Assembly (NCBI RefSeq): GCF_014349235.1
Contig: NZ_JACSOH010000005.1
Span: 124,001 to 188,000, forward strand
DNA: 64,000 nt
Source: Cytophaga sp. FL35
GTDB lineage: Bacteria; Bacteroidota; Bacteroidia; Flavobacteriales; Flavobacteriaceae
Reading direction: 5' to 3'
The notes below the pieces were generated by a model, which saw only the letters and a list, made by a program, of their open reading frames with translations, made no database searches and was not told the origin of the DNA. This document shows, piece after piece, positions 1 through 10,447 of the stretch. Position numbers and translations under genes: made by a program. Every line of letters begins with the position of its first letter. Position 1 is the stretch's first letter.

Positions 1-611
1 TGCAATGCTTTTTGTCTAATATCTTCTGGGTCATTATGAACAGACGGGTCTTCCCATCCATCACCCAGGTCACTTTCTGTTGTGAATAACAAAACCAACC
101 TGTTTTCGTGAAAAATACCCATAGCTTGTGGGCGTTTTCCGTCGTGCTCGTGAATTTTCGGTAATCCATTTGGGAATGGAAAGGAACTGTTGAAAATGGG
201 GTGGTCGCGACCAATTTCTTCTAATTGTTGGTTGGGAAAAACTTGTTGCAGCGCTTTTTTTAAATAAGGGGCCATTCCATAATTGTCGTCTATGTGCAAA
301 AAACCTCCCGAAAAAAGATAGTCCCTTAGATTGGCGGCTTCTTCCTCTGAAAAAACGACATTTCCATGTCCCGTCATATGTAGAAAAGGGTATTGAAAAA
401 TAAGCGGGCTTCCTACTTCAACGGTTTGAGGTTTTTCATCCAGAGCGGTTTGTATTTTGGTGTTGCAGAATTTTATAAGATTGGGAAGTGCGGTAGGGTT
501 GGCATACCAATCACCACCACCTTTGTACTTTAAAATAGCAACTTCCTGTGCTGTAAGAGGGAGAAAAGAAAAAGAGGTCAATATAAGGCTGGTTAACAAC
601 AGTTTTTTCAT
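1..611 (-). CDS. DUF4159-type secreted protein (3' end cut by window edge)
   Basis: The reading frame starts at the ATG at 611 and runs off the left edge, so only the first 203 or so residues are visible. It opens with a signal peptide (MKKLLLTSLILTSFSFLPLTAQ). The visible body matches what I know of DUF4159 proteins, which adopt a glutamine-amidotransferase-like or vWA-associated fold in Bacteroidota: a YKGGGDWYANP motif near residue 32, a HMTGHGNVVFSEEE stretch, a GGFLHIDDNYG stretch and a late HEHDGKRPQAMGI segment. The function is unknown; the leader suggests periplasm. It lies downstream of rsmE on the same strand with a 276-base gap, which holds one TANNTTTG match (640-647, minus strand) but no clear -33 box, so it may have its own promoter. 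Confidence 0.8.
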   Translation of the reverse strand, partial: MKKLLLTSLILTSFSFLPLTAQEVAILKYKGGGDWYANPTALPNLIKFCNTKIQTALDEKPQTVEVGSPLIFQYPFLHMTGHGNVVFSEEEAANLRDYLFSGGFLHIDDNYGMAPYLKKALQQVFPNQQLEEIGRDHPIFNSSFPFPNGLPKIHEHDGKRPQAMGIFHENRLVLLFTTESDLGDGWEDPSVHNDPEDIRQKAL

Positions 612-887
612 AGCGTTTTGACCCTTTGGTTGAATACTTCAAATGTATGAATAGTGTCCTTAAAAATCATCCTTCAACAGGAAACATTTAAAAAGGTTGT
701 AGCAATATAATTTAATTGGTTGAATTCTCTCTTTGCAGGTTTTTGACGATTTGGACTAATTAAAATTTAACTATAAATTTCAGATTTTAAGAATGTTAAT
801 TAGGGTCTTTGAAAGTGATACTTTCCGTGTATATTGTCTTAATTCAATCTTTGTAATTTCACGAAATAGATTGGCTAAATCTGATTT

Positions 888-1595
888 TTAGCCATTATTG
901 ATGAGGTTGACCGTTGTGCAAGCGACTAAAGCCGCTGTTTCCGTTCTCAACCTGCTATCCCCTAAGGAAACCGGCAAAAAGCCTTTCGCCTTAGCGGTTT
1001 TTATCTCCTGCATACTAAAATCCCCCTCGGGTCCAATTAAGATAGTGATATCTTTGTCCGGAGCCACTCTACGTTTTAGTTCAACTTTTTCATCTTCCTC
1101 ACAATGTGCGATAAATAAAAGCCCACTTTGTTCTTTTTCTAGGAAATCACTATAGCTAACGGCATCATTAAGTTTAGGAAGGTAGGTGCGTAAACTTTGC
1201 TTCATAGCGGAAAGTAACACTTTTTCCAAGCGTTCTTTTTTAACCGTTTTTCTTTCGGAGTGTTCGCAAAAAATAGGGGTGATTTCATTGATACCTATCT
1301 CCGTTGCTTTTTCTAAGAACCATTCAAATCGGTCATTGGTTTTGGTTGGTGCCACGGCCATATGGAACCAATGCATTTTTTGATGTTTTTTTTGTGCGTT
1401 AAGCACTTGTGCTTTACACCTTTTGGATTCGGAAGAAATAATTTCTGTAGTGAACAGAAAGCCTTTTCCGTTAGTTACCATAAGTTGGTCGCCAACCTTC
1501 TTTCGTAATACGCGTACTATATGCTTGCTCTCTTCTTCGGGAAAAGTAAATTGATTTACGCTTTGGTCTAATTGCGGATGGTAAAACAGCTGCAT
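888..1595 (-). CDS. rsmE: 16S rRNA (uracil-1498-N3)-methyltransferase RsmE
   Basis: A SPOUT-class methyltransferase of 235 residues that methylates U1498 of 16S rRNA using S-adenosylmethionine. Seen in the sequence: the N-terminal PUA-like part (MQLFYHPQL, then a HIVRVLRKKVGDQL motif), a central ATEIGINEITPIFCEHSER stretch, and the knotted C-terminal SAM site with LIGPEGDFS and LGDSRLRTETAA. An open frame extends upstream into tsaD, but MQLFYHP at 1595 is the usual family start and sits 13 bases after the tsaD stop, so it was chosen. It is likely co-transcribed with tsaD. Length is normal for the family. Confidence 0.93.
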   Translation of the reverse strand: MQLFYHPQLDQSVNQFTFPEEESKHIVRVLRKKVGDQLMVTNGKGFLFTTEIISSESKRCKAQVLNAQKKHQKMHWFHMAVAPTKTNDRFEWFLEKATEIGINEITPIFCEHSERKTVKKERLEKVLLSAMKQSLRTYLPKLNDAVSYSDFLEKEQSGLLFIAHCEEDEKVELKRRVAPDKDITILIGPEGDFSMQEIKTAKAKGFLPVSLGDSRLRTETAALVACTTVNLINNG

Positions 1596-1608
1596 GGAAA
1601 TAGGTTTT

Positions 1609-2652
1609 TCAAATGGGTTGCTCTGCTTGGGTAATAGTATATCTAGCCTTGGCGCTAACGGATGAATTGGTGAAATTGCCTTTTTCGTATTTGAGCTGGC
1701 CAACGATACCGATCATAGCGGCATTATCCGTACAATATTCAAATTTTGGAATAAAGGTTTTCCATCCTTTGTTTTTCTCGGCTTTTTTCAAAGCTTCCCT
1801 AATACCGGAATTTGCAGAAACACCTCCTCCTATGGCAATTTGCTTTATGCCGGTTTCTTTGACCGCTTTTTTAAGCTTGTCCATCAGAATATTAATAATA
1901 GTAAATTGTATGGAGGCACAAATATCCGCAATGTTCTCTTCTATGAATTTGGGGTTTTTGGCCGTTTCCTTTTGTATGAAATAAAGAATGCTTGTTTTAA
2001 GGCCGCTAAAGCTAAAATTAAGGCCTTCTACCTTTGGTTTGGGAAATGAAAAAGCTTTTGGGTTTCCTTCCCTGGCATATTTATCAACTAAAGGTCCGCC
2101 TGGGTAGGGGAGACCCAAAATCTTGGCACTTTTATCAAAGGCCTCGCCAACGGCATCATCCAGTGTTTCGCCCAAGATTTCCATATTAAAATAGTCCTTT
2201 ACTAGAACTACTTGCGTGTGCCCTCCACTAATGGTCATGGCCAAAAATGGAAATTGTGGCGTTTCTTCGTTCTGCCCCTCTATAAAATGCGCTAAAATAT
2301 GGGCTTGCATATGGTTGACTTCAATAAGCGGGACGTTTAATCCTAGTGCCAAAGATTTGGCGAACGAAGTACCTACCAATAAAGATCCCATTAATCCGGG
2401 TCCCCTTGTAAAAGCTATGGCAGATATTAGTTTTTTATCGATATTTGCCTTGTTCAAAGCCTGATGCACTACAGGTACAATATTCTGCTGGTGCGCTCTT
2501 GATGCAAGTTCAGGTACGACACCTCCGTATTCCTCATGAATTTTTTGTGTAGCGGTTACATTACTAAGCACTTTTTTATTGCAAAGTACGGCCGCGGAAG
2601 TATCGTCACAAGAAGATTCAATGGCCAGAATATAAATTGATTTATTTTCCAT
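1609..2652 (-). CDS. tsaD: tRNA N6-adenosine threonylcarbamoyltransferase TsaD
   Basis: TsaD transfers the threonylcarbamoyl group to A37 of ANN-decoding tRNAs, in the cytoplasm together with TsaB and TsaE. The 347-residue protein has the ASKHA fold signatures: ILAIESSCDDTSAA at the N-terminus, the metal-binding histidines in NHMQAH (about H114 and H118), and DDAVGEAFDKSAKILGLPYPGGP-type sequence in the middle, with IAIGGGVSAN near the C-terminus. It is first in a tsaD-rsmE unit and is divergent from the TamB-like gene, with less than 90 bases between the two starts. A Bacteroidota-type promoter precedes it (2678-2706). Confidence 0.96.
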   Translation of the reverse strand: MENKSIYILAIESSCDDTSAAVLCNKKVLSNVTATQKIHEEYGGVVPELASRAHQQNIVPVVHQALNKANIDKKLISAIAFTRGPGLMGSLLVGTSFAKSLALGLNVPLIEVNHMQAHILAHFIEGQNEETPQFPFLAMTISGGHTQVVLVKDYFNMEILGETLDDAVGEAFDKSAKILGLPYPGGPLVDKYAREGNPKAFSFPKPKVEGLNFSFSGLKTSILYFIQKETAKNPKFIEENIADICASIQFTIINILMDKLKKAVKETGIKQIAIGGGVSANSGIREALKKAEKNKGWKTFIPKFEYCTDNAAMIGIVGQLKYEKGNFTNSSVSAKARYTITQAEQPI

Positions 2653-2677
2653 TTAGTTTGGAATAATAGTTGAAAGG

Positions 2678-2706
2678 CAAAGGTAAAACATATTGACCCT
2701 ATCAAA
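2678..2706 (-). promoter_or_regulatory. Candidate Bacteroidota-type promoter of tsaD
   Basis: On the minus strand a TTTG box (2706-2703) is followed after 17 bases by TACCTTTG (2685-2678), which fits the TTTG/TANNTTTG pattern of Bacteroidota sigma-A promoters (usual spacing about 19). Transcription would begin near 2671, about 20 bases before the tsaD ATG. The element overlaps the likely 5' end of the divergent TamB-like gene. Confidence 0.5.
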
Positions 2707-5700
2707 AAACTAAGAAAAATACTGGTTAGGACCCTTTTGGTGCTTCTTGTTATCTGTGTCCTGGGTACGCTGGTTCTTTCTTTGCCCATCGTTCAGACTC
2801 GGTTTGCACAATACGCTACAAATACGCTTAATAAGGATTTTGATGTCAATATTACCATTGATAAATTGCGAATTTCCCTCATAACCTGGGACACCAATTT
2901 ACAAGGTGTCTTTATAGAGGATTACAAGAAAGATACGCTATTTCATATTGATAGGTTAACTACTTCGGTGCTTAGTATCCGTAATTTAACCAAAGGTCGT
3001 CTAGAATTTGGTGATATTGCTATTGACCGGTTAGACTTTAAGCTAAAAACTTACAAGGATGACAAGAACACCAATCTTGAAGTTTTTATAGATAAATTGG
3101 ACGATGGTAAGCCTAGAAAACCTGGTACTGATCCATTTTATTTCTCTTCTTCACATATAGATATAGCAAATAGCAATTTTAGGTTGTTAGATGAAAACTT
3201 TGAAACAGAGGAAATCCTGAATTTTAGTAACCTGAATATAGTTGCCGATGATTTCTTGATTTTGGGTCCGGAGGTAAGTGTAGGCATCAGTGATATGTCC
3301 TTTGCAAGTCAAAGAGGTATTGATGTAGCCCACATGGCCACGCGGTTTAAATACACCAAGCAGCGAATGAGTTTTGATTCGCTCTTAATCAAAACTCCAG
3401 GTTCACATCTAAAAGGACAATTGGAATTTAATTATGAGCGAAAAGACTTTGCAGATTTTTTGAACAAGGTGAAAGTTGATGCGGAATTTGAAGAATCTGC
3501 TGTTGCCTTTGATGAAATTAATATGCTATATGACCAATTTGGGAGTGGTAAAGAGGTCAATTTTTCTTCAAAGGTGAACGGTGTTCTAAATAATCTAAAT
3601 ACGGAAGAACTCTTTCTTCAATCTGATAATACGGGCATTAGGGGAGATTTTAATTTCAGGAATCTTTTCACCCGGTCCAAGCCATTTATTATGATGGCCA
3701 ACATGAAAAATGTGACTTCAAGTTATTATGAGTTAAGGTCGCTCATGCCTAATATTTTGGGAAAATCCTTGCCGTCTTCCTTTCAAAAATTAGGTCAATT
3801 TACCATCCGTGGGGATGCCACGATAACCGAAACTTCTATTGATGCCAAAGTAAATCTTAATACGGCCATTGGGAGTAGTTATGCAGACCTGCAGCTCACC
3901 AATGTAAATAATATTGATAATGCTACCTATAATGGGTTTGTGAGCTTGATCGATTTTGATTTGGGTGAATTTGTGGAAAACAAACGTCTAGGCAAAACCA
4001 GTTTGGATTTTAATGTTGAAGGACAGGGCTTTGTACAAGAGACCTTGAATACGGAGGTGATTGGAGAGGTGTACTCGGTAAACTTTAATAACTATGACTA
4101 CAGTAATATCAAGGTTAGTGGTATTCTCAAGGAACAATTATTTGATGGTACGCTGTTAAGTAATGATGAAAATCTAAAATTCAGTTTTAAGGGGTTGGCA
4201 GATTTTGGAGACGACCGAAATGATTTCAACTTCATTGCGTCCGTGGATTATGCGGATTTGAACAAACTCAACTTTATTAACGATAGTATTTCCATTTTCA
4301 AGGGAAATGTGAATATGAACATCACAGGTAATACACTTGATAACTTGGTAGGGGATGTGAATTTTACCAAAACTGTTTTCCAAAATCAGAATGACACCTA
4401 TTATTTTGAGGATTTTAAGGTTTCTTCAAAGTTTGAAAGCGATACTACACGCGTGATAGATATCAACTCACCGGACATTATCACTGGATATATGAAGGGG
4501 AATTTTCGTGTCAAGGAATTGGGAAGGCTGGTGCAAAACTCTTTGGGTAGTATCTACACCAATTATAGGCCATTTACCATTTCCGAAGGGCAGACCTTGG
4601 CATTCAACTTTAAAATATACAATAAGATTGTAGATGTTTTTTTTCCGGAAGTACGGTTTGATCCAAACACTTTTATCCGTGGAAATATCGTGGCAGATGA
4701 TGGTGACTTTAAACTTAATTTTAAATCACCAAGTATTGTAGCCTATGGCAATGAGGCGGATAGTATTGATGTGAAGATAGACAACAAAAATCCACTTTTT
4801 AATACGTTTGTCTCCGTGGGGGACTTAAAGACCAATTATTACGATGTTCAGGATTTTAAGCTCATTAACACAACGCTAAAGGATACCTTGTTTTTCCGTA
4901 CGGAATTTAAGGGAGGTAGTAATTTTAATGACAGCTACAATCTCAATTTCTACCATACTTTTAACAAAGAGAATAAATCGGTCATCGGGCTTAAAACCTC
5001 AGATGTCAGTTTCAAGGGCAATACATGGGTGTTGAACAAAGAAGGTAATGATAAGAACAAGGTAATCATTAACCGAACGTTGGATAGTATCAATATTGAG
5101 GAAATTGTCATGAACAATAGCGAGGAAGAGCAAATAAGGCTTCGTGGTGAATTGGCAGACTCTACGTACAAAGATCTACAGCTTCAATTTAAGATTGTTT
5201 CCCTCAACAAGATTACACCGGCCATAGATAGTCTAAAATTGCAGGGTGAGGTAAACGGTACCTTGAACATTCTTCAAAGGGATAATGTCTATTTGCCCTC
5301 TTCTAATTTAGGAGTGGAGGATTTTTCTATAAATGATATTCGGTTAGGGGATCTTTCCTTGGGTATTGTAGGTAATAAGGATTTGACAGATTTCGTCGTC
5401 AATTCCCAGATAACCGATCAAGGTAGGGAGAAACTGGGTATTGTTGGGAATATCTTGAATCAGGGTGATATGCCCGAGGCAAAGCTTTTGGTGAATTTTG
5501 AAGATTTTGATCTCGAGCCTTTCGCTCCCTTGGGCGAGGATATCATTAGTAATATTAGAGGGGATGTAAGTGGAAATGCGCGTATTGACGGCCCGGTGGA
5601 CAACCCTGAATTTAGTGGTATCCTTACCCTGGATAATGCAGGTATTGGTATTCCCTATCTTAATGTGGATTATAATTTTGCACAGAATTCCAGGGTTAAT

Positions 5701-7179
5701 TTAACGAAGCAAACATTTGATTTTGATAATATAAGGGTGACCGATGTAGCTAAGAATACCAAAGCCACGCTTGATGGAACCATCAGTCATTCGTATTTTG
5801 ATGATTGGATACTTGATTTAAATGTTGATACCAACAACAACAGGCTGCTTATCCTAAATACGGATTTTGAGGAAGAGGTCTTGTATTATGGTACAGGGTT
5901 TCTAAATGGGAAGGGTAGGATTTTTGGACCTACCAATGCCTTGAATATTAATGTGGAGGGAAGTACGGCCTCTGGCACTTCCTTGAAAATTCCCTTAAGT
6001 GACGTTGCTACCATTGGTGATTATTCCTTCATTAACTTTGTGGAGAAGAACGGACTTAACAAGGTCGAGGAAACGAGGGTTTTGGATGAATTTCAAGGAT
6101 TGGAACTAACATTTGACCTTGATGTTACCCCTGATGCCGAAGTGGAAATTGTGACCGATACCAGAACAGGTAGTTCTCTAAAAGGGAGTGGAGTGGGTAT
6201 TCTTTTGATTAGGATCAATACCCGGGGCGCCTTTGAAATGTATGGGGATTTTGTTGTGGTTAACGGGCAATACAATTATAAATTTGGGGGGGTAATCAAC
6301 AAAACATTTCAGGTAAAACCCGGAGGAACCATTGTTTGGGATCGTGAACCCTTAAAAGCTACATTGGATTTGGAAGCGGTGTATTCCCTTAATGCCAATC
6401 CCGCACCTTTGCTGGACAATCCGGGTTATACCAGAAGACTTCCAACAGAAGTTGTTATTAAGCTTACAGATGACCTTGAAAGTCCAGATATTGAATTTAA
6501 TATAGATTTTCCCGGTACCAACTCTATCATAAAATCGGAGTTGGAATACCGTCTACAGGATCCTACGGTAGAAGAACAAAATGCTCTTGTTCTATTGGCT
6601 CAAGGTTCTTTTGTCAATGACCAGACAGGTATTAACCAGCAAGCGGTGACCGGCAATTTGTTACAATCGGCTTCCGGACTATTAAATCAGGTATTGGGAG
6701 ATAACGATAATTTTAATTTAGGGCTTTCCTATGAGCAGGGGGTTTTGGACCGTAATGCGGATTTTCAAACAGAAAACCGGATTGGATTTACAGTGTCCAC
6801 CCAAATAAGTGACCGCGTCCTTTTCAATGGAAAGGTAGGGGTGCCAATTGGAGGTACAACGGAAACCGTGGTAGCCGGTGATTTTGAAATTCAGTTACTG
6901 CTAAATGAAGAAGGAACCTTAAGTGCTAAATTCTTTAATAGGGAAAGTGAAATTCAAGATTATTTGGCAGATAGGTTTGGCTATACCCAAGGAGTGGGAC
7001 TTCAATATGAAGTAGACTTTAATAGTTTTCGCCAGTTATTTCGTTCCATTCTTAAAATGAAAGATAAAGAGCAAACTCCTGTAAAGGATAAACTGCCTTC
7101 TCCGGAATCCACACCCACTGCGGTAATGGGGCGTGATAGTTTACTGCGGTTCTATCCTAAGGATAAAAGGCTTAAATAG
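2692..7179 (+). CDS. TamB-like translocation/assembly module protein (DUF490 domain)
   Basis: A very large envelope protein (about 1,495 residues) of the AsmA/TamB bridge family, which in other bacteria links inner and outer membranes and helps lipid transport or outer-membrane protein insertion. It has an N-terminal membrane anchor (hydrophobic VLLVICVLGTLVLSLP), long beta-repeat stretches, and a C-terminal TamB domain from about residue 1050 ending in segments such as FNGKVGVPIGG. The start is unusual: no ATG exists upstream. TTG at 2737 and GTG at 2740 would give an anchor without basic residues, whereas the frame is open back to 2674 and encodes PIKKLRKILVRT just before the anchor. ATT at 2692 is therefore proposed, by inference; TTG at 2737 is the conservative alternative. 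It stands alone, divergent from tsaD. Confidence 0.88.
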   Translation: MDPIKKLRKILVRTLLVLLVICVLGTLVLSLPIVQTRFAQYATNTLNKDFDVNITIDKLRISLITWDTNLQGVFIEDYKKDTLFHIDRLTTSVLSIRNLTKGRLEFGDIAIDRLDFKLKTYKDDKNTNLEVFIDKLDDGKPRKPGTDPFYFSSSHIDIANSNFRLLDENFETEEILNFSNLNIVADDFLILGPEVSVGISDMSFASQRGIDVAHMATRFKYTKQRMSFDSLLIKTPGSHLKGQLEFNYERKDFADFLNKVKVDAEFEESAVAFDEINMLYDQFGSGKEVNFSSKVNGVLNNLNTEELFLQSDNTGIRGDFNFRNLFTRSKPFIMMANMKNVTSSYYELRSLMPNILGKSLPSSFQKLGQFTIRGDATITETSIDAKVNLNTAIGSSYADLQLTNVNNIDNATYNGFVSLIDFDLGEFVENKRLGKTSLDFNVEGQGFVQETLNTEVIGEVYSVNFNNYDYSNIKVSGILKEQLFDGTLLSNDENLKFSFKGLADFGDDRNDFNFIASVDYADLNKLNFINDSISIFKGNVNMNITGNTLDNLVGDVNFTKTVFQNQNDTYYFEDFKVSSKFESDTTRVIDINSPDIITGYMKGNFRVKELGRLVQNSLGSIYTNYRPFTISEGQTLAFNFKIYNKIVDVFFPEVRFDPNTFIRGNIVADDGDFKLNFKSPSIVAYGNEADSIDVKIDNKNPLFNTFVSVGDLKTNYYDVQDFKLINTTLKDTLFFRTEFKGGSNFNDSYNLNFYHTFNKENKSVIGLKTSDVSFKGNTWVLNKEGNDKNKVIINRTLDSINIEEIVMNNSEEEQIRLRGELADSTYKDLQLQFKIVSLNKITPAIDSLKLQGEVNGTLNILQRDNVYLPSSNLGVEDFSINDIRLGDLSLGIVGNKDLTDFVVNSQITDQGREKLGIVGNILNQGDMPEAKLLVNFEDFDLEPFAPLGEDIISNIRGDVSGNARIDGPVDNPEFSGILTLDNAGIGIPYLNVDYNFAQNSRVNLTKQTFDFDNIRVTDVAKNTKATLDGTISHSYFDDWILDLNVDTNNNRLLILNTDFEEEVLYYGTGFLNGKGRIFGPTNALNINVEGSTASGTSLKIPLSDVATIGDYSFINFVEKNGLNKVEETRVLDEFQGLELTFDLDVTPDAEVEIVTDTRTGSSLKGSGVGILLIRINTRGAFEMYGDFVVVNGQYNYKFGGVINKTFQVKPGGTIVWDREPLKATLDLEAVYSLNANPAPLLDNPGYTRRLPTEVVIKLTDDLESPDIEFNIDFPGTNSIIKSELEYRLQDPTVEEQNALVLLAQGSFVNDQTGINQQAVTGNLLQSASGLLNQVLGDNDNFNLGLSYEQGVLDRNADFQTENRIGFTVSTQISDRVLFNGKVGVPIGGTTETVVAGDFEIQLLLNEEGTLSAKFFNRESEIQDYLADRFGYTQGVGLQYEVDFNSFRQLFRSILKMKDKEQTPVKDKLPSPESTPTAVMGRDSLLRFYPKDKRLK

Positions 7180-7400
7180 TAATGTTACTAACATTCTTAC
7201 GACTAAATGAGGGCAATGTTCCAATGGAAACATTTAGGATTTTAAGGGGTGTGTGGAGTGCAATTTCCTATAAACTAGGCTACTTGAACTAGGATTATGA
7301 ATTGAATTTTGAATTCCGTGCTCCGGAAGTGTGAAGTTTACAACGATTTCGTAACAATCTTTGACATAAATTTGATATAGATCTGTCTTCAAGTTTCAAA

Positions 7401-7408
7401 TAAGTTTG
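7401..7408 (+). promoter_or_regulatory. Candidate -7 box for the pfkA unit
   Basis: TAAGTTTG fits TANNTTTG and would start transcription some 20 bases before the pfkA ATG at 7435. A second match, TAAATTTG, lies at 7367-7374. Neither has a perfectly spaced TTTG at -33 (nearest are 7371-7374 and 7360-7363), so which one is used is unclear. Confidence 0.35.
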
Positions 7409-7434
7409 TTATTATTGCAACTTAGTTTTTTTTA

Positions 7435-8421
7435 ATGATTTCAGAGATAAAAAAGATAGGCGTTTTAACGTCTGGAGGCGATTCTCCGGGCATGAATGCG
7501 GCCATCAGATCGGTGGTGAGAACTTGTGCCTACATGAAGGTAGATTGTGTTGGAATCTACAGAGGGTATCAAGGAATGATTGAGGGCGATTTTAAGCCTA
7601 TGGACGCAAGGAGCGTCAATAATATCATCAACAAGGGTGGAACCATCTTAAAATCTGCTCGTTGTGATGATTTTAGAACTCCCGAAGGACGTAAAAAAGC
7701 ATACGAACAACTAAAGGCCGAAGGAATTGATGCCTTTGTGGTGATTGGTGGGGACGGAAGTTTTACCGGCGCCATGGTGTTTGGTCAGGAATATCACTTT
7801 CCAATCATAGGTATTCCAGGTACTATTGATAACGATATTTTTGGTACTTCAAATACCGTGGGGTATGATACTGCCATGAACACCGTAGTTGAGGTAATCG
7901 ATAAGATCCGCGATACCGCAAGCTCCCATAACAGGCTCTTTTTTGTAGAGGTAATGGGCAGGGATGTTGGTCATATTGCATTGAACACAGGTGTTGGGGC
8001 TGGTGCAGAGGAGATTTTGATTCCTGAACACAATAGGGGGTTAGAAAGGCTTTTAGAGTCCTTGAAGCGTAGTAAAAAATCTGGTAAGTCTTCCAGTATA
8101 GTGGTTGTTGCTGAAGGTGATAAAACAGGGAAAAGTGTTTTTGAACTAAAGGAATATGTAGAAAAGCACTTGCCTATTTATGACGTGCGTGTATCTGTTT
8201 TAGGACATATGCAGCGTGGTGGAGCTCCTTCTTGTTATGACAGGGTCTTGGCAAGTAGAATGGGCGTGAAGGCGGTAGAAAGCCTTTTAGAGGGCCAAAC
8301 CAATTTTATGGTTGGTGTTCAAAACAACAAAATTATATTGACCCCAATTAGCAAAGCTATTAAGGGGCATACAAAAATAGATAAGGAACTTATTAGAGTT
8401 TCTGAAATAATGACAACGTAA
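7435..8421 (+). CDS. pfkA: ATP-dependent 6-phosphofructokinase
   Basis: Phosphorylates fructose 6-phosphate to fructose 1,6-bisphosphate in glycolysis. The 328-residue length is that of the bacterial PfkA type. Visible motifs are LTSGGDSPGMNAAIR (11-25), GGDGS (105-109) with the glycine that favours ATP over pyrophosphate, PGTIDND (128-134) with the catalytic aspartate D132, MGRDVGHIAL and GHMQRGGAPSCYDR. It is followed after 22 bases by gapA and then by a BadF-type kinase, so the three genes probably form one sugar-metabolism unit ending at the terminator near 10400. Confidence 0.96.
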   Translation: MISEIKKIGVLTSGGDSPGMNAAIRSVVRTCAYMKVDCVGIYRGYQGMIEGDFKPMDARSVNNIINKGGTILKSARCDDFRTPEGRKKAYEQLKAEGIDAFVVIGGDGSFTGAMVFGQEYHFPIIGIPGTIDNDIFGTSNTVGYDTAMNTVVEVIDKIRDTASSHNRLFFVEVMGRDVGHIALNTGVGAGAEEILIPEHNRGLERLLESLKRSKKSGKSSSIVVVAEGDKTGKSVFELKEYVEKHLPIYDVRVSVLGHMQRGGAPSCYDRVLASRMGVKAVESLLEGQTNFMVGVQNNKIILTPISKAIKGHTKIDKELIRVSEIMTT

Positions 8422-8431
8422 TTAATTCTAA

Positions 8432-9445
<1,014 letters not shown>

Positions 9446-9524
9446 TATTTAAAGTATTTGCTATGGAATCCTGAAGGTGGGCGAAATTTGCTTATTTTCA
9501 GGATTTCTTTTTTAAACGGTTTAT

Positions 9525-10376
9525 ATGATTTTAATTGTAGATAGCGGTGCCACAAAATCTGATTGGATAGCCCTTGATGAAAATGGGGAACAGCTCTTTT
9601 TGACCCAAACGCTTGGGTTGAGCCCAGAAGTACTTACCCGTGAGGTTATCGAGGATAGGTTGGCCAATAATTTTGAGCTTTCCAAGAACAGAAAAGATGT
9701 TACCAGATTGCATTTTTACGGTGCAGGATGCGGTACGGAAAGAATGAAAAAGTTTCTGAGGAATATCTTCAAGGATTTTTTTCCCAATGCCGTGGCCGAT
9801 GTTAAGGAAGATACGTATGCGGCCATTTTCTCAACAACTAAAATTGGACATCAGGGCATAGTTTGTATTCTAGGCACCGGCTCCAACTGTAGTTATTATG
9901 ACGGCCATCAACTTTTTCAAAAAGTGGTTTCCTTGGGTTATATTCCTATGGATGACGGTAGTGGAAATTTCTTTGGTCGTAAATTGATCAGAGATTACTA
10001 TTTCCATAAAATACCTCAAGACTTGGCCATTAAATTTGCCAAGGAGTACGATTTGGACCCAGACGTCATTAAGGAGAACTTGTACAAGCAACCCAATCCA
10101 AACACCTATTTGGCCACCTTTGCCAGATTTTTAATCGAGAACAAAACACATCCATATTGTAGGGGAGTCATTGATAAAGGGTTTCAGCAGTTTGTAAATA
10201 ATTACATTATGCAGTTTGAGCTTGCCACCAAAGTACCTATTAATTTTGTGGGAAGCATTGCTCATTATTTAAGGGAGGAGTTGGTTACCGTATTGGAAAG
10301 AAATGATTTGATCGTTGGTGTTATACGTCAAAGACCTATTGAAGGGCTCATGGAATTTCACAGGGAAACACTTTAA
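9525..10376 (+). CDS. BadF/BadG-type ATPase, N-acetylglucosamine kinase-like
   Basis: A 283-residue ASKHA-fold protein of the BadF/BadG/BcrA/BcrD family, whose members include N-acetylglucosamine kinases. The first phosphate-binding motif is at the N-terminus (IVDSGATKSDW), and a second glycine-rich motif CILGTGSNCSYY lies near residue 115, with GYIPMDDGSGNFFGR near 144 and FVGSIAHYL near 240. The substrate cannot be read from sequence; amino-sugar phosphorylation is the likely role given its family and its place behind pfkA and gapA. It ends at a strong terminator. Confidence 0.85.
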   Translation: MILIVDSGATKSDWIALDENGEQLFLTQTLGLSPEVLTREVIEDRLANNFELSKNRKDVTRLHFYGAGCGTERMKKFLRNIFKDFFPNAVADVKEDTYAAIFSTTKIGHQGIVCILGTGSNCSYYDGHQLFQKVVSLGYIPMDDGSGNFFGRKLIRDYYFHKIPQDLAIKFAKEYDLDPDVIKENLYKQPNPNTYLATFARFLIENKTHPYCRGVIDKGFQQFVNNYIMQFELATKVPINFVGSIAHYLREELVTVLERNDLIVGVIRQRPIEGLMEFHRETL

Positions 10377-10396
10377 CGATTGAGATAATAAGAAAT

Positions 10397-10426
10397 GAAA
10401 AAAGGCCTTAATAAGGGCCTTTTTTG
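10397..10426. terminator. Bidirectional rho-independent terminator
   Basis: An AAAAAAGGCC arm and a GGCCTTTTTT arm flank a short loop, with A and T tracts on both sides. It lies between the convergent BadF-type kinase (ending 10376) and ridA (ending 10448) and can serve both strands. Confidence 0.85.
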
Positions 10427-10447
10427 TTGTTTTACGGATAAGCTGAA

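Noticed and set aside
6286-6292. Run of seven G in the TamB-like gene as a phase-variation tract
   Set aside because: Short, in a housekeeping-type envelope gene, and encodes conserved glycine and valine; slippage is unlikely to matter.
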